The notes under the pieces were generated by a model. That model was not told the DNA's origin, did not search any database, and saw nothing but the letters and a program-made list of their open reading frames with translations. This document shows positions 54,501 to 64,000 of a stretch of 64,000 bases of DNA, piece by piece (the first letter of the stretch is position 1; every line of letters begins with the position of its first letter). The position numbers and the translations under genes were made by a program. Location: positions 31,770 to 95,769 of the forward strand of contig JAUCBJ010001093.1 in the NCBI GenBank assembly GCA_032718475.1. The letters are read 5' to 3'. This DNA is from Nemertoderma westbladi. Its lineage: Eukaryota; Xenacoelomorpha; Nemertodermatida; Nemertodermatidae.

Positions 54501-56757
54501 ATTGATTTGAGTAGACTTTCAGTGATCCATGCTTTGAGGGGACGAGTTTTGTGTGTATATGATTTTAGTTCTGATTGATTTGAGTAGACTTTCAGTGATC
54601 CATGCTTTGAGGGGCCGAGTTTTGTGTGTATATGATTTTAGTTCCGATTGATTTGAGTAGACTTTCAGTGATCCATGCTTTTAGGGGCCGAGTTTTGTGT
54701 GTATATGATTTTAGTTCTGATTGATTTGAGTAGACTTTCAGTGATCCATGCTTTGAGGGGACGAGTTTTGTGTGTATATGATTTTAGTTCTGATTGATTT
54801 GAGTAGACTTTCAGTGATCCATGCTTTGAGGGGCCGAGTTTTGTGTGTATATGATTTTAGTTCCGATTGATTTGAGTAGACTTTCAGTGATCCATGCTTT
54901 GAGGGGACGAGTTTTGTGTGTATATGATTTTAGTTCTGATTGATTTGAGTAGACTTTCAGTGATCCATGCTTTGAGGGGACGAGTTTTGTGTGTATATGA
55001 TTTTAGTTCTGATTGATTTGAGTAGACTTTCAGTGATCCATGCTTTGAGGGGCCGAGTTTTGTGTGTATATGATTTTAGTTCTGATTGATTTGAGTAGAC
55101 TTTCAGTGATCCATGCTTTGAGGGGCCGAGTTTTGTGTGTATATGATTTTAGTTCTGATTGATTTGAGTAGACTTTCAGTGATCCATGCTTTGAGGGGAC
55201 GAGTTTTGTGTGTATATGATTTTAGTTCTGATTGATTTGAGTAGACTTTCAGTGATCCATGCTTTGAGGGGCCGAGTTTTGTGTGTATATGATTTTAGTT
55301 CCGATTGATTTGAGTAGACTTTCAGTGATCCATGCTTTTAGGGGCCGAGTTTTGTGTGTATATGATTTTAGTTCTGATTGATTTGAGTAGACTTTCAGTG
55401 ATCCATGCTTTGAGGGGACGAGTTTTGTGTGTATATGATTTTAGTTCTGATTGATTTGAGTAGACTTTCAGTGATCCATGCTTTGAGGGGCCGAGTTTTG
55501 TGTGTATATGATTTTAGTTCCGATTGATTTGAGTAGACTTTCAGTGATCCATGCTTTTAGGGGCCGAGTTTTGTGTGTATATGATTTTAGTTCTGATTGA
55601 TTTGAGTAGACTTTCAGTGATCCATGCTTTGAGGGGACGAGTTTTGTGTGTATATGATTTTAGTTCTGATTGATTTGAGTAGACTTTCAGTGATTCATGC
55701 TTTGAGGGGCCGAGTTTTGTGTGTATATGATTTTAGTTCTGATTGATTTGAGTAGACTTTCAGTGATCCATGCTTTGAGGGGCCGAGTTTTGTGTGTATA
55801 TGATTTTAGTTCTGATTGATTTGAGTAGACTTTCAGTGATTCATGCTTTGAGGGGCCGAGTTTTGTGTGTATATGATTTTAGTTCTGATTGATTTGAGTA
55901 GACTTTCAGTGATCCATGCTTTGAGGGGCCGAGTTTTGTGTGTATATGATTTTAGTTCTGATTGATTTGAGTAGACTTTCAGTGATCCATGCTTTGAGGG
56001 GACGAGTTTTGTGTGTATATGATTTTAGTTCTGATTGATTTGAGTAGACTTTCAGTGATCCATGCTTTGAGGGGCCGAGTTTTGTGTGTATATGATTTTA
56101 GTTCTGATTGATTTGAGTAGACTTTCAGTGATCCATGCTTTGAGGGGCCGAGTTTTGTGTGTATATGATTTTAGTTCTGATTGATTTGAGTAGACTTTCA
56201 GTGATCCATGCTTTGAGGGGACGAGTTTTGTGTGTATATGATTTTAGTTCTGATTGATTTGAGTAGACTTTCAGTGATCCATGCTTTGAGGGGCCGAGTT
56301 TTGTGTGTATATGATTTTAGTTCTGATTGATTTGAGTAGACTTTCAGTGATCCATGCTTTGAGGGGCCGAGTTTTGTGTGTATATGATTTTAGTTCTGAT
56401 TGATTTGAGTAGACTTTCAGTGATCCATGCTTTGAGGGGCCGAGTTTTGTGTGTATATGATTTTAGTTCCGATTGATTTGAGTAGACTTTCAGTGATCCA
56501 TGCTTTGAGGGGCCGAGTTTTGTGTGTATATGATTTTAGTTCTGATTGATTTGAGTAGACTTTCAGTGATTCATGCTTTGAGGGGCCGAGTTTTGTGTGT
56601 ATATGATTTTAGTTCTGATTGATTTGAGTAGACTTTCAGTGATCCATGCTTTGAGGGGACGAGTTTTGTGTGTATATGATTTTAGTTCTGATTGATTTGA
56701 GTAGACTTTCAGTGATCCATGCTTTGAGGGGCCGAGTTTTGTGTGTATATGATTTTG
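51575..56757 (-). repeat. 73-bp array (about 71 copies) of an ORF2 piece within LINE-B copy 1
   Basis: The 73-bp unit (gattgatttgagtagacttt ... tgtgtgtatatgattttag) is, on the minus strand, LINE-B coding sequence: KSYTHKTRPLKAWITESLLK. It lies between the end of the endonuclease and the pre-RT linker. Unit length was checked at several points, and (56757-51575)/73 is close to 71. Units are nearly identical, with recurrent c/a at ggggcc/ggggac and t/c at ttct/ttcc. Since 73 is not a multiple of three, the ORF is broken in the second unit. Confidence 0.97.
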
Positions 56758-57388
56758 AAGGGATATGAGAGGAGCAAATGTTGGTGAGATTATCGTAAAA
56801 ACAGTCGAACTTTGAGATGATGGGTATTGATTTATCGGTGTAGGACCAGTTGGAGGGTTTATTAATGTCACGAAGGAAAGAAGATTCGTCAAGTTTTGAA
56901 TAGTCGAAAGTGTGGCGTGGTTTAGGTTCGTTGAAAATACAGCTAAATTTTTGTAAAATGATAAATGTTGCGTGGTGATCTGAATTACCTATTTTACAGT
57001 TAAAAGTACCCGCATTGGAAACTGAGGTGGTTATATTGGTAATTATGTGGTCTATCAGTGTTTCTGAGTTACGTTTTGGGTCAATTCGAATAGCATGGTT
57101 TATAAGCTGTATGTACCCGTAAGAGTTAAGAAGTTTTATATAACTTTTCTGTATTTGGTTGTTGTTCGTTTTCAGTAGGTCAATGTTGATATCTCCCATA
57201 ATAATTGTGTTTAGGTTCTTTTCTGTTAGTTTGGTTAAAGTAGAGTCCAGTAGAGTGATGTAGTCGGTGGGTGTGACGGAGTCTGTGCGGTAGATGGTGC
57301 CAATAACAAGAGATTTTGAACGCGGGTGGGCAATTTTTATCCATGAATTTTCGAGACCCGGGATTTGGAACTCTGCACATTCAGACAC
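56758..57388 (-). pseudogene. LINE-B copy 1 endonuclease (5' truncated)
   Basis: APE-type endonuclease read on the minus strand: SECAEFQIPGLENSWIKIA, then IGTIYRTDSVTPTDYITLL, LNTIIMGDINIDLLKTN (GDxN box), NSETLIDHIITN and GNSDHHATFIILQ (SDHH catalytic box), ending at PSNWSYTDKSIPIISKF before the 73-bp array. The N-terminal part of the domain, with the catalytic QxE-type glutamate, is missing upstream of 57388, where another LINE fragment abuts. Confidence 0.9.
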
Positions 57389-57407
57389 CTCTAGAGACCT
57401 CTAGATA

Positions 57408-57885
57408 TCACGATATGAGTTGAGTAGAGTTACTAAGTAAGTTTGTTGCTTTGGGTAAGTCATTAATAAAAATTAGAAATAGTATGGGAGAGAGGACCGA
57501 TCCCTGGGGGACACCACAAATGAGAGGTAATAAAGTTGAATTAATGCCGTCGATGGAGACAAATTGTTTGCGAGAGAGGAAGCTAGAAATAAGTTGAAGG
57601 GGTAGGCCTCTGATACCATAGGTCTGAAGCTTATTAATAAGGATTTCGTGGTCTATGGTATCAAAGGCCTTTTTAAGGTCAATGTATAAGGCGCATGTTG
57701 AATGATGGCAATCGAACATAGAGTTAATTTTTTCCGTTATAGATAGTAGTGCGTGAGAGGTGGTTGTGGAGTATTATGGTCTGTGATTATGATCTGTAAT
57801 TATGGAGTATTTGTTTAAGTAGGATTGTAATTGTTCGTTAATTAATTGTTCTAGAATTTTGCTTAGTACTGGTAGTAATGATATA
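57408..57885 (-). pseudogene. LINE-B reverse transcriptase fragment (third partial copy)
   Basis: Nearly identical to 50458-50935: CALYIDLKKAFDTIDHEILI, TYGIRGLPLQLISSFLSR and GVPQGSVLSPILFLIF, ending at SYRDI at 57411. Here the palm is in a single open frame of about 100 residues, unlike the copy at 50700. On the minus strand it precedes the endonuclease piece, the reverse of LINE order, so the junction at about 57390-57410 (ctctagagacctctagata) is a rearrangement or an insertion boundary. Confidence 0.85.
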
Positions 57886-58625
57886 GCTCACTGAGGCATA
57901 GACTATCATGCCTCACTGAGGCACTGAGGCATAGACTATGTCTCACTGAGGCATAGACTATGCCTCACTGAGGCACTGAGGCATAGACTATGACTCACTG
58001 AGGCATTGAGGCATAGTCTATGCCTCAGTGAGGCATAGTCTATGCCTCAGTGAGGCATAGTCTATGCCTCAGTGCCTCAGTGAGGCATAGTCTATGCCTC
58101 AGTGAGTCATAGTCTATGCCTCGTGAGTCATAGTCTATGCCTTAGTACCTCAGTGAGGCATAGTCTATGCCTCAGTGAGGCATAGTCTATGCCTTAGTGC
58201 CTCAGTGAGGCATAGTCTATGCCTCGTGAGTCATAGTCTATGCCTCAGTGAGGCATAGTCTATGCCTCAGTGAGGCATAGTCTATGCCTCAGTGCCTCAG
58301 TGAGGCATAGTCTATGCCTCAGTGAGGCATAGTCTATGCCTCAGTGAGGTACTAAGGCATAGACTATGACTCACGAGGCATAGACTATGACTCACTGAGG
58401 CATAGACTATGCCTCACTGAGGCACTGAGGCATAGACTATACCTCACTGAGGCACTGAGGCATAGACTATGCCTCACTGAGGCACTGAGGCATAGACTAT
58501 GCCTCACTGAGGCACTGAGGCATAGACTATGCCTCACTGAGGCACTGAGGCATAGACTATGCCTCACTGAGGCACTGAGGCATAGACTATGCCTCAGTGA
58601 GGCAAAGTCTTTGCCTCAATGAGGT
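57886..58625. repeat. palindromic array with orientation switches
   Basis: Units of gaggcatagactatgcctca with ctgaggca spacers, about 29-44 bp. The unit is almost its own reverse complement: only the central bases (tagacta versus tagtcta, and cactg versus cagtg) show direction. Direction is one way at 57886-58012, the opposite at about 58013-58345, and the first way again at about 58350-58590. It joins the LINE-B RT fragment on its left. Confidence 0.95.
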
Positions 58626-58685
58626 ATAGTAGACTAGCTAGTAGACTAGCTAAATATATTATTGAGATATTTTATTTTTTTAGCT

Positions 58686-58968
58686 TAAACTGGGGCGGTT
58701 TACATTGGGCCAGTTTACTTCTTAGAACCAGAATAATAATTGCAAAAAGCCTACGGGGTCAGGTCAATCTCTTAAAGTTTAAGAAACTACACGCCTATGA
58801 GTTCACATCTATCTGTCTGTACCTGCAGTACAAATATATAATATAATTTACGGTGTTATAATATAATTGTATTATAATTTATTATTATAATTTTTCTTTC
58901 ACCTTCTGACATATTACTAATAATTATTAAATTGATATTTGAAGGGCTATTCAATTATTTATGACGGT
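58686..58968. repeat. dispersed repeat, copy 1 of 2 in window
   Basis: About 283 bp beginning actggggcggtttacattgg and ending atttgaagggctattcaatt, over 95% identical by eye to 62641-62920. Both copies end at attcaattattta. No coding capacity; ends undefined, so it may be a MITE or an LTR piece. Confidence 0.85.
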
Positions 58969-58975
58969 TTATTAC

Positions 58976-59067
58976 GGTTTTTGTGAGATGATTACGATAG
59001 TCGGTAAAACATTTACGGTTGGTTTCTGTTCGGTTTTTTAAATAGTTCCTGTATAATTTGTCCTTAG
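58976..59067 (-). pseudogene. LINE-B copy 2, pre-RT linker remnant
   Basis: Identical or nearly so to 51483-51574 (DKLYRNYLKNRT and CFTDYRNHLTKT on the minus strand). LINE-B copy 2 is truncated here; the whole reverse transcriptase is absent and the dispersed repeat abuts it. Confidence 0.8.
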
Positions 59068-60381
59068 TTTCTGATTGATTTGAGTAGACTTTCAGTGATC
59101 CATGCTTTGAGGGGCCGAGTTTTGTGTGTATATGATTTTAGTTCCGATTGATTTGAGTAGACTTTCAGTGATCCATGCTTTGAGGGGCCGAGTTTTGTGT
59201 GTATATGATTTTAGTTCTGATTGATTTGAGTAGACTTTCAGTGATCCATGCTTTGAGGGGACGAGTTTTGTGTGTATATGATTTTAGTTCTGATTGATTT
59301 GAGTAGACTTTCAGTGATCCATGCTTTGAGGGGACAAGTTTTGTGTGTATATGATTTTAGTTCTGATTGATTTGAGTAGACTTTCAGTGATCCATGCTTT
59401 GAGGGGACGAGTTTTGTGTGTATATGATTTTAGTTCTGATTGATTTGAGTAGACTTTCAGTGATCCATGCTTTGAGGGGACGAGTTTTGTGTGTATATGA
59501 TTTTAGTTCTGATTGATTTGAGTAGACTTTCAGTGATCCATGCTTTGAGGGGCCGAGTTTTGTGTGTATATGATTTTAGTTCTGATTGATTTGAGTAGAC
59601 TTTCAGTGATCCATGCTTTGAGGGGCCGAGTTTTGTGTGTATATGATTTTAGTTCTGATTGATTTGAGTAGACTTTCAGTGATCCATGCTTTGAGGGGAC
59701 GAGTTTTGTGTGTATATGATTTTAGTTCTGATTGATTTGAGTAGACTTTCAGTGATCCATGCTTTGAGGGGCCGAGTTTTGTGTGTATATGATTTTAGTT
59801 CTGATTGATTTGAGTAGACTTTCAGTGATCCATGCTTTGAGGGGCCGAGTTTTGTGTGTATATGATTTTAGTTCTGATTGATTTGAGTAGACTTTCAGTG
59901 ATCCATGCTTTGAGGGGCCGAGTTTTGTGTGTATATGATTTTAGTTCTGATTGATTTGAGTAGACTTTCAGTGATCCATGCTTTGAGGGGACGAGTTTTG
60001 TGTGTATATGATTTTAGTTCTGATTGATTTGAGTAGACTTTCAGTGATCCATGCTTTGAGGGGCCGAGTTTTGTGTGTATATGATTTTAGTTCTGATTGA
60101 TTTGAGTAGACTTTCAGTGATCCATGCTTTGAGGGGCCGAGTTTTGTGTGTATATGATTTTAGTTCTGATTGATTTGAGTAGACTTTCAGTGATCCATGC
60201 TTTGAGGGGCCAAGTTTTGTGTGTATATGATTTTAGTTCTGATTGATTTGAGTAGACTTTCAGTGATCCATGCTTTGAGGGGCCAAGTTTTGTGTGTATA
60301 TGATTTTAGTTCTGATTGATTTGAGTAGACTTTCAGTGATCCATGCTTTGAGGGGCCGAGTTTTGTGTGTATATGATTTTG
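59068..60381 (-). repeat. 73-bp array (18 copies) in LINE-B copy 2
   Basis: Same unit and same position in ORF2 as at 51575-56757: the length of 1,314 bp equals 18 x 73. Array edges match those of copy 1 to the base as far as can be judged (gattttgaaggg on the right, gtccttagtttctg on the left). Confidence 0.97.
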
Positions 60382-61200
60382 AAGGGATATGAGAGGAGCA
60401 AATGTTGGTGAGATTATCGTAAAAACAGTCAAACTTTGAGATGATGGGTATTGATTTATCGGTGTAGGACCAGTTGGAGGGTTTATTAATGTCACGAAGG
60501 AAAGAAGATTCGTCAAGTTTTGAATAGTCGAAAGTGGGGCGTGGTTTAGGTTCGTTGAAAATACAGCTAAATTTTTGTAAAATGATAAATGTTGCGTGGT
60601 GATCTGAATTACCTATTTTACAGTTAAAAGTACCCGCATTGGAAACTGAGGTGGTTATATTGGTAATTATGTGGTCTATCTGTGTTTCTGAGTTACGTTT
60701 TGGGTCAATTCTAATAGCATGGTTTATAAGCTGTATGTACCCGTAAGAGTTAAGAAGGTTTATATAACTTTTCTGTATTTGGTTGTTGTTCGTTTTCAGT
60801 AGGTCAATGTTGATATCTCCCATAATAATTGTGTTTAGGTTCTTTTCTGTTAGTTTGGTTAAAGTAGAGTCCAGTAGAGTGATGTAGTCGGTGGGTGTGA
60901 CGGAGTCTGTGCGGTAGATGGTGCCAATAACAAGAGATTTTGAACGCGGGCGGGCAATTTTTATCCATGAATTTTCGAGACCCGGGATTTGGAGCTCTGC
61001 ACATTCAGACACCTCTAGAGATTCACTAACATAAATGGCGGTTCCTCCACGTCTAGAATTTCCTGTTAATCGGTTATGAACAATTGGGAGATGGTAACCA
61101 TCAATTTTAAAAAAATGGAGAGGAGTATCTTCGTTGAAAAATGTTCGGTGAATGTCAGAACTTCAAATTTGTAGTTTAAACTTTTTAAAAAGAGATTTAT
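60382..61200 (-). pseudogene. LINE-B copy 2 endonuclease
   Basis: More complete than copy 1: the N-terminus is seen at about 61200 (NCFSLSFNFDAINLFLKSL, FEVLTFTEHFS), then after a frameshift near 61140 DTPLHFFKIDGYHLPIVHN, RRGGTAIYV, and from 61012 a 200-residue frame with IMGDINIDLLKTN and GNSDHHATFII. It differs from copy 1 by a handful of substitutions. Confidence 0.9.
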
Positions 61201-61696
61201 TGCGTCAAAATTAAAAGATAAGCTAAAACAATTTAGGTGGAAAACTGAAAAGGATTGCCTTTTTGAGTCCGAAAAATCGGTTTGAAAAGTTTGGGGAGTG
61301 TATGAACCTTTGTCAAAGGAATATATATTTGTTAAGTTTTGATCCGGGTCTATATTGGTGAAGATCGGATTAAGGTGATGAGGTTCCGAATCAGATGAGA
61401 TTCATTTGACTGATTAAAACATTTACCGGTAAAAATATCTTCGTCATCGTTTAAAACTGTGGAAAACGGAAACGTGCATAGGTGTGTCGCGTAATTTTGG
61501 TTTGTAAATCGGATTGTGTTAGGTGCGAGCCGCAAGGCAGATAAAAAGTTAATTCACACAAGGTGCAACAAAACTGGGGTTCTGATGAAATAACAAAAGA
61601 AAAACAAAACGCACAGGTAGAATGGCAATTGGACATGATGGAGAAAGGGGGGGGGGGGGGGGGGCAGGCGATAGAAAAGTTACAGTTGGTCACCAT
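61201..61696 (-). pseudogene. LINE-B copy 2, ORF N-terminal zinc-finger region
   Basis: Minus-strand frame from 61640: NCHSTCAFCFSFVISSEPQF then CCTLCELTFYLPCGSH, a Cys/His cluster resembling the PHD-like finger that precedes the endonuclease in some Jockey-like LINEs. It continues to about 61300 with shifts (DDEDIFTGKCFNQSNESHLI in another frame). An 18-base G run (61647-61664) sits at its 5' edge. Confidence 0.55.
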
Positions 61697-61764
61697 AGAC
61701 CATCAGAGACTATTGCACAGTTGCACAAAAATCTATATTAGGCTGGTAGTACAAACTTAGGTTT

Positions 61765-62010
61765 AGGTTGCCGGTAGGTCCGCATTTTACTCTATTACTA
61801 GTGCCTGGAGTATCAATATCTGGACTATTTATTCAATACCATATAAGGTAAATTTACTATTCTTAGGTTAAAAAAAAAGAAAAAAAATCTATATGTATCT
61901 AATAACCGATATCTATCATTGCACCCAAAGAAAAATTCGAAAACATAATTTTATGTTCAATTTAACTAGAAAGACATCAATATTACACATATAACGGCGG
62001 GGTAGGGTAG
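61765..62010. other. non-coding
   Basis: No gene recognised. Confidence 0.5.
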
Positions 62011-62017
62011 GCGAGAA

Positions 62018-62290
62018 GACGGGGTAGCTCATTTGGTTGAGCGCCGGGCCTGCAATCTATTGGTTGTAGGTTCAGCCCCGCCAGGGTCCACTCACCCTTT
62101 CATCCACTGGGGTCGATAAAATGATTACCAGTTAAATAACTGGGAGCAAATCTTGGGATAGGAGTAGCGCCCATCCCTAACCTCGGGTAGCAGATAGGAG
62201 TAGCGCCCACCCCTACCCTCGGGTAGCAGCTATCGAAAGAGAAGCCTTTGGATCGCCTCCGGCTTCGGCCGACAGTTTGCTTTTTTTTTA
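62018..62290 (+). mobile_element. tRNA-derived SINE
   Basis: The head has a tRNA-like A box (tagctcatttggttgagc, with a paired D stem gctc/gagc) and a degenerate B box (ggttcagcc, missing one base of ggttcgagcc). The body contains ggggtcgataaaatgattac and accagttaaataactggg, sequences reminiscent of molluscan and other invertebrate SINE bodies, then a ~45-bp direct duplication (gataggagtagcgccca...ctcgggtagcag, twice at about 62158-62227) and a T-rich 3' end. The broken B box argues against a functional tRNA gene. Confidence 0.65.
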
Positions 62291-62334
62291 TAACACATAT
62301 GGCCCTGATGGGTCTTCCTACAGATCCAGACAAT

Positions 62335-62645
62335 ATATAGTAACTTTAAAATTAACGCAAAGAATATATCTAACTAGTCTACTGGGCCGATTTACTTCCA
62401 TGACCAAAAAAATATAGAATATCTCCAGAATATATATTAGCCCACTGGGCCGATTTACTTTAGCGACAAAAATATAAAGAATATCTCCAGAATATATACT
62501 AGCCGACAGGGCCGATTTAATTAATTTAATTTGATTAAAAAAATAAAATATCTCAATAATATATCTAGATAGTCTACTGGGCCGATTTGCTTTGGGCTCA
62601 AAATAACAAAAATATGTCTGAAGTATATCTAATAACTGGCCTACT
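62335..62645. repeat. degenerate ~85-bp tandem repeats
   Basis: Five diverged units sharing actgggccgatttactt, each followed by a run of aaaaatata and aatatctccagaatatat. The last unit runs into the dispersed repeat at 62641, whose start (actggggcggtttacattgg) looks like a further diverged unit. Confidence 0.75.
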
Positions 62646-62920
62646 ACTGGGGCGGTTTACATTGGGCCAGTTTATTTCTTAGAACCAAAATAATAATTGC
62701 AAAAAGCCTACGGGGTCAGGTCAATCTCTTAAAGTTTAAGAAACTACACGCCTATGAGTTCACATCTATCTGTCTGTACCTGCCGTAGAAATATATAATA
62801 TAATTTACGGTGTTATAATACAATTGTTTTATAATTTATTATTATAATTATTCTTTCACCTTCTGACATATTATTAATAATTATTAAATTGATATTTGAA
62901 GGGCTATTCAATTATTTACG
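62641..62920. repeat. dispersed repeat, copy 2 of 2 in window
   Basis: Counterpart of 58686-58968, with a few substitutions (for example ctgcagtac versus ctgccgtag). Confidence 0.85.
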
Positions 62921-63329
62921 TAATAATATGCTCGGTATATGTTGGGCGAGTCGGGCTGTCAGGGAGAGCCTTAGCGCACAATTATAACTAGTAAATTGGG
63001 CAAAATTTTATGCCTGTCTGTCTGTCCGTCTGTCATGAAAAATTCATTCGTAAATAACTTTTGAAGATTTTATCCATTTTCAACCAAATTATTATGGGCG
63101 TACTAGAAAAAACGTTTACCAATATTTTTGAAAGTTACGGGCAAATACCTCTCGAACTTTTGACTCCAGATATAATCGAACTTGTTTCGAACTTGCTCAA
63201 GTTCGCGTGCTTCGCGACGTCCCACGAACGTGTTATTTGACCAAATTTTGGAAAGGGTGTATTTCCTGACTGCATCTGCACAAGCGTGCAAATACCCATA
63301 AGGAAAAGTGGTGATAGGGAGATACCTGA
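62921..63329. other. non-coding
   Basis: Contains a short tctgtctgtctgtccgtctg microsatellite at about 63016. No gene recognised. Confidence 0.5.
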
Positions 63330-63359
63330 CACAAAAAGCTACAAGGGGATTTCCATAAT

Positions 63360-64000
63360 CTCAATATTGGTATCAAGCTGTCAAGTTGGAGATCTGTCTC
63401 GGATGACATAAAGGAATTGAAAACACATGATACACAGCTGGGCTGGGATATGAAAGAAATGTCTGCACTCACTGAAACTGCTAACACGATGGCTGCTAAA
63501 CTCATATCCAATTTCAATAATAAATGGAATGGTGGATCCAAAATTTATTTGGTATCGCTGGATCTGTCCAGCAGATTTCACACTGTACAGTATTATCATG
63601 GATACAACTCTTTTAAAAACTGGCGATAGCGGGGTATGAGAAAGCGATCATTGATACACTGTACTCATATTATGGAAAGTCAAGTGCTGTCATTAAGATA
63701 AATAACATGATTTCGACTACATTAATACCTCTAAACAGTGGAGTCAGGTAGGAAGTGGTATTGCGCCTACTCTGTTTAATGTCTTGTAACTGACCTATTC
63801 TTGGAACTCGAGTCATCTGGGTTGTCAACAATGAGGCGATCCCTCCATTATTTTTGCTGATGATATTATTTTAATGGCTAATTTACTTGGAGATGTAGAG
63901 GGGTTATTGAAAATGGAAGAGGCTGAACGCTGCAAATTTTTGATACTTCCGGCCATTGAACACAATATTAAAGATCACTTTACGCGGAAGATATGGATGA
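63360..64000 (+). pseudogene. LINE reverse transcriptase fragment (LINE-C), runs off the window
   Basis: Plus-strand, multiply frameshifted RT palm: KIYLVSLDLSSRF (63543, with the motif A Asp), LNSGVRQGSGIAPTLFNVL (about 63733), FADDIILMANLLGDVEGLL (63850; catalytic FADD). Stops and shifts near 63630, 63750 and 63788 break it. Motif wording differs from LINE-A and LINE-B, so it is a third family. Confidence 0.75.

Noticed and set aside
51575-56757. CRISPR array or non-coding RNA array
   Set aside because: No unique spacers: the entire 73-bp unit repeats, and it is LINE coding sequence in a eukaryotic genome.
58385-58567. 60-codon RHSLCLSASV repeat ORF
   Set aside because: Frame through the palindromic array; not a gene.
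62018-62095. Functional tRNA gene
   Set aside because: The B box lacks a base, the T arm and acceptor stem do not pair properly, and a SINE body follows.

Overview
The window is repeat-rich eukaryotic DNA, AT-rich, with one clearly host-like gene. Spliced exons of a rhodopsin-class neuropeptide receptor resembling thyrotropin-releasing hormone receptors, together with piggyBac, BEL/Pao, Ty3/gypsy, CR1-like and Jockey-like elements and a tRNA-derived SINE, point to an invertebrate bilaterian. A lophotrochozoan such as a mollusc is my best inference, but it is not proven. Nothing looks prokaryotic.

Layout. 1-535 is a 21/24-bp minisatellite. 536-7600 is mostly non-coding, with a decayed minus-strand LINE 3' end at 4886-5540. 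7606-10827 holds three minus-strand exons of the receptor (TM1, TM2, TM3-4) with consensus splice sites in matching phase; exons for TM5-7 and the first exon were not found. From about 10980 to 28490 lies a plus-strand CR1-like LINE (ORF1, then endonuclease and reverse transcriptase) carrying three nested insertions: a complete 11.8-kb BEL/Pao-type LTR element (12816-24616, 5-bp target duplication, two 540-bp LTRs with only two differences seen), a small insertion with an 18-bp target duplication (24875-25122), and a TTAA-flanked foldback element (26992-28125).

The LTR element is the most unusual object. It has gag and an aspartic protease, but no reverse transcriptase, RNase H or integrase core; the protease runs into what looks like the tail of a BEL/Pao integrase. 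A second, 850-codon ORF downstream has an apparent DEDD-type 3'-5' exonuclease-like domain and three perfect CCHC zinc knuckles. Its long first ORF is broken only at poly-G runs.

28522-29212 is a Ty3/gypsy LTR and gag fragment. 31170-34386 is an apparently intact piggyBac transposon with TTAA ends. 34391-41661 holds minisatellites, a LINE tail, a foldback element with a 9-bp target duplication and a TTAA/CCCT MITE. 42028-47525 is a 43-bp satellite of about 128 copies with higher-order structure. 48141-48499 is a hAT-type MITE. 49650-61700 is a cluster of minus-strand Jockey-like LINE copies in which one 73-bp piece of ORF2 has been amplified into arrays of about 71 and 18 copies, separated by a palindromic array that switches orientation. 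The window ends with a SINE, degenerate repeats and another LINE reverse transcriptase fragment. Poly-G/C runs of 8-25 bases recur throughout.
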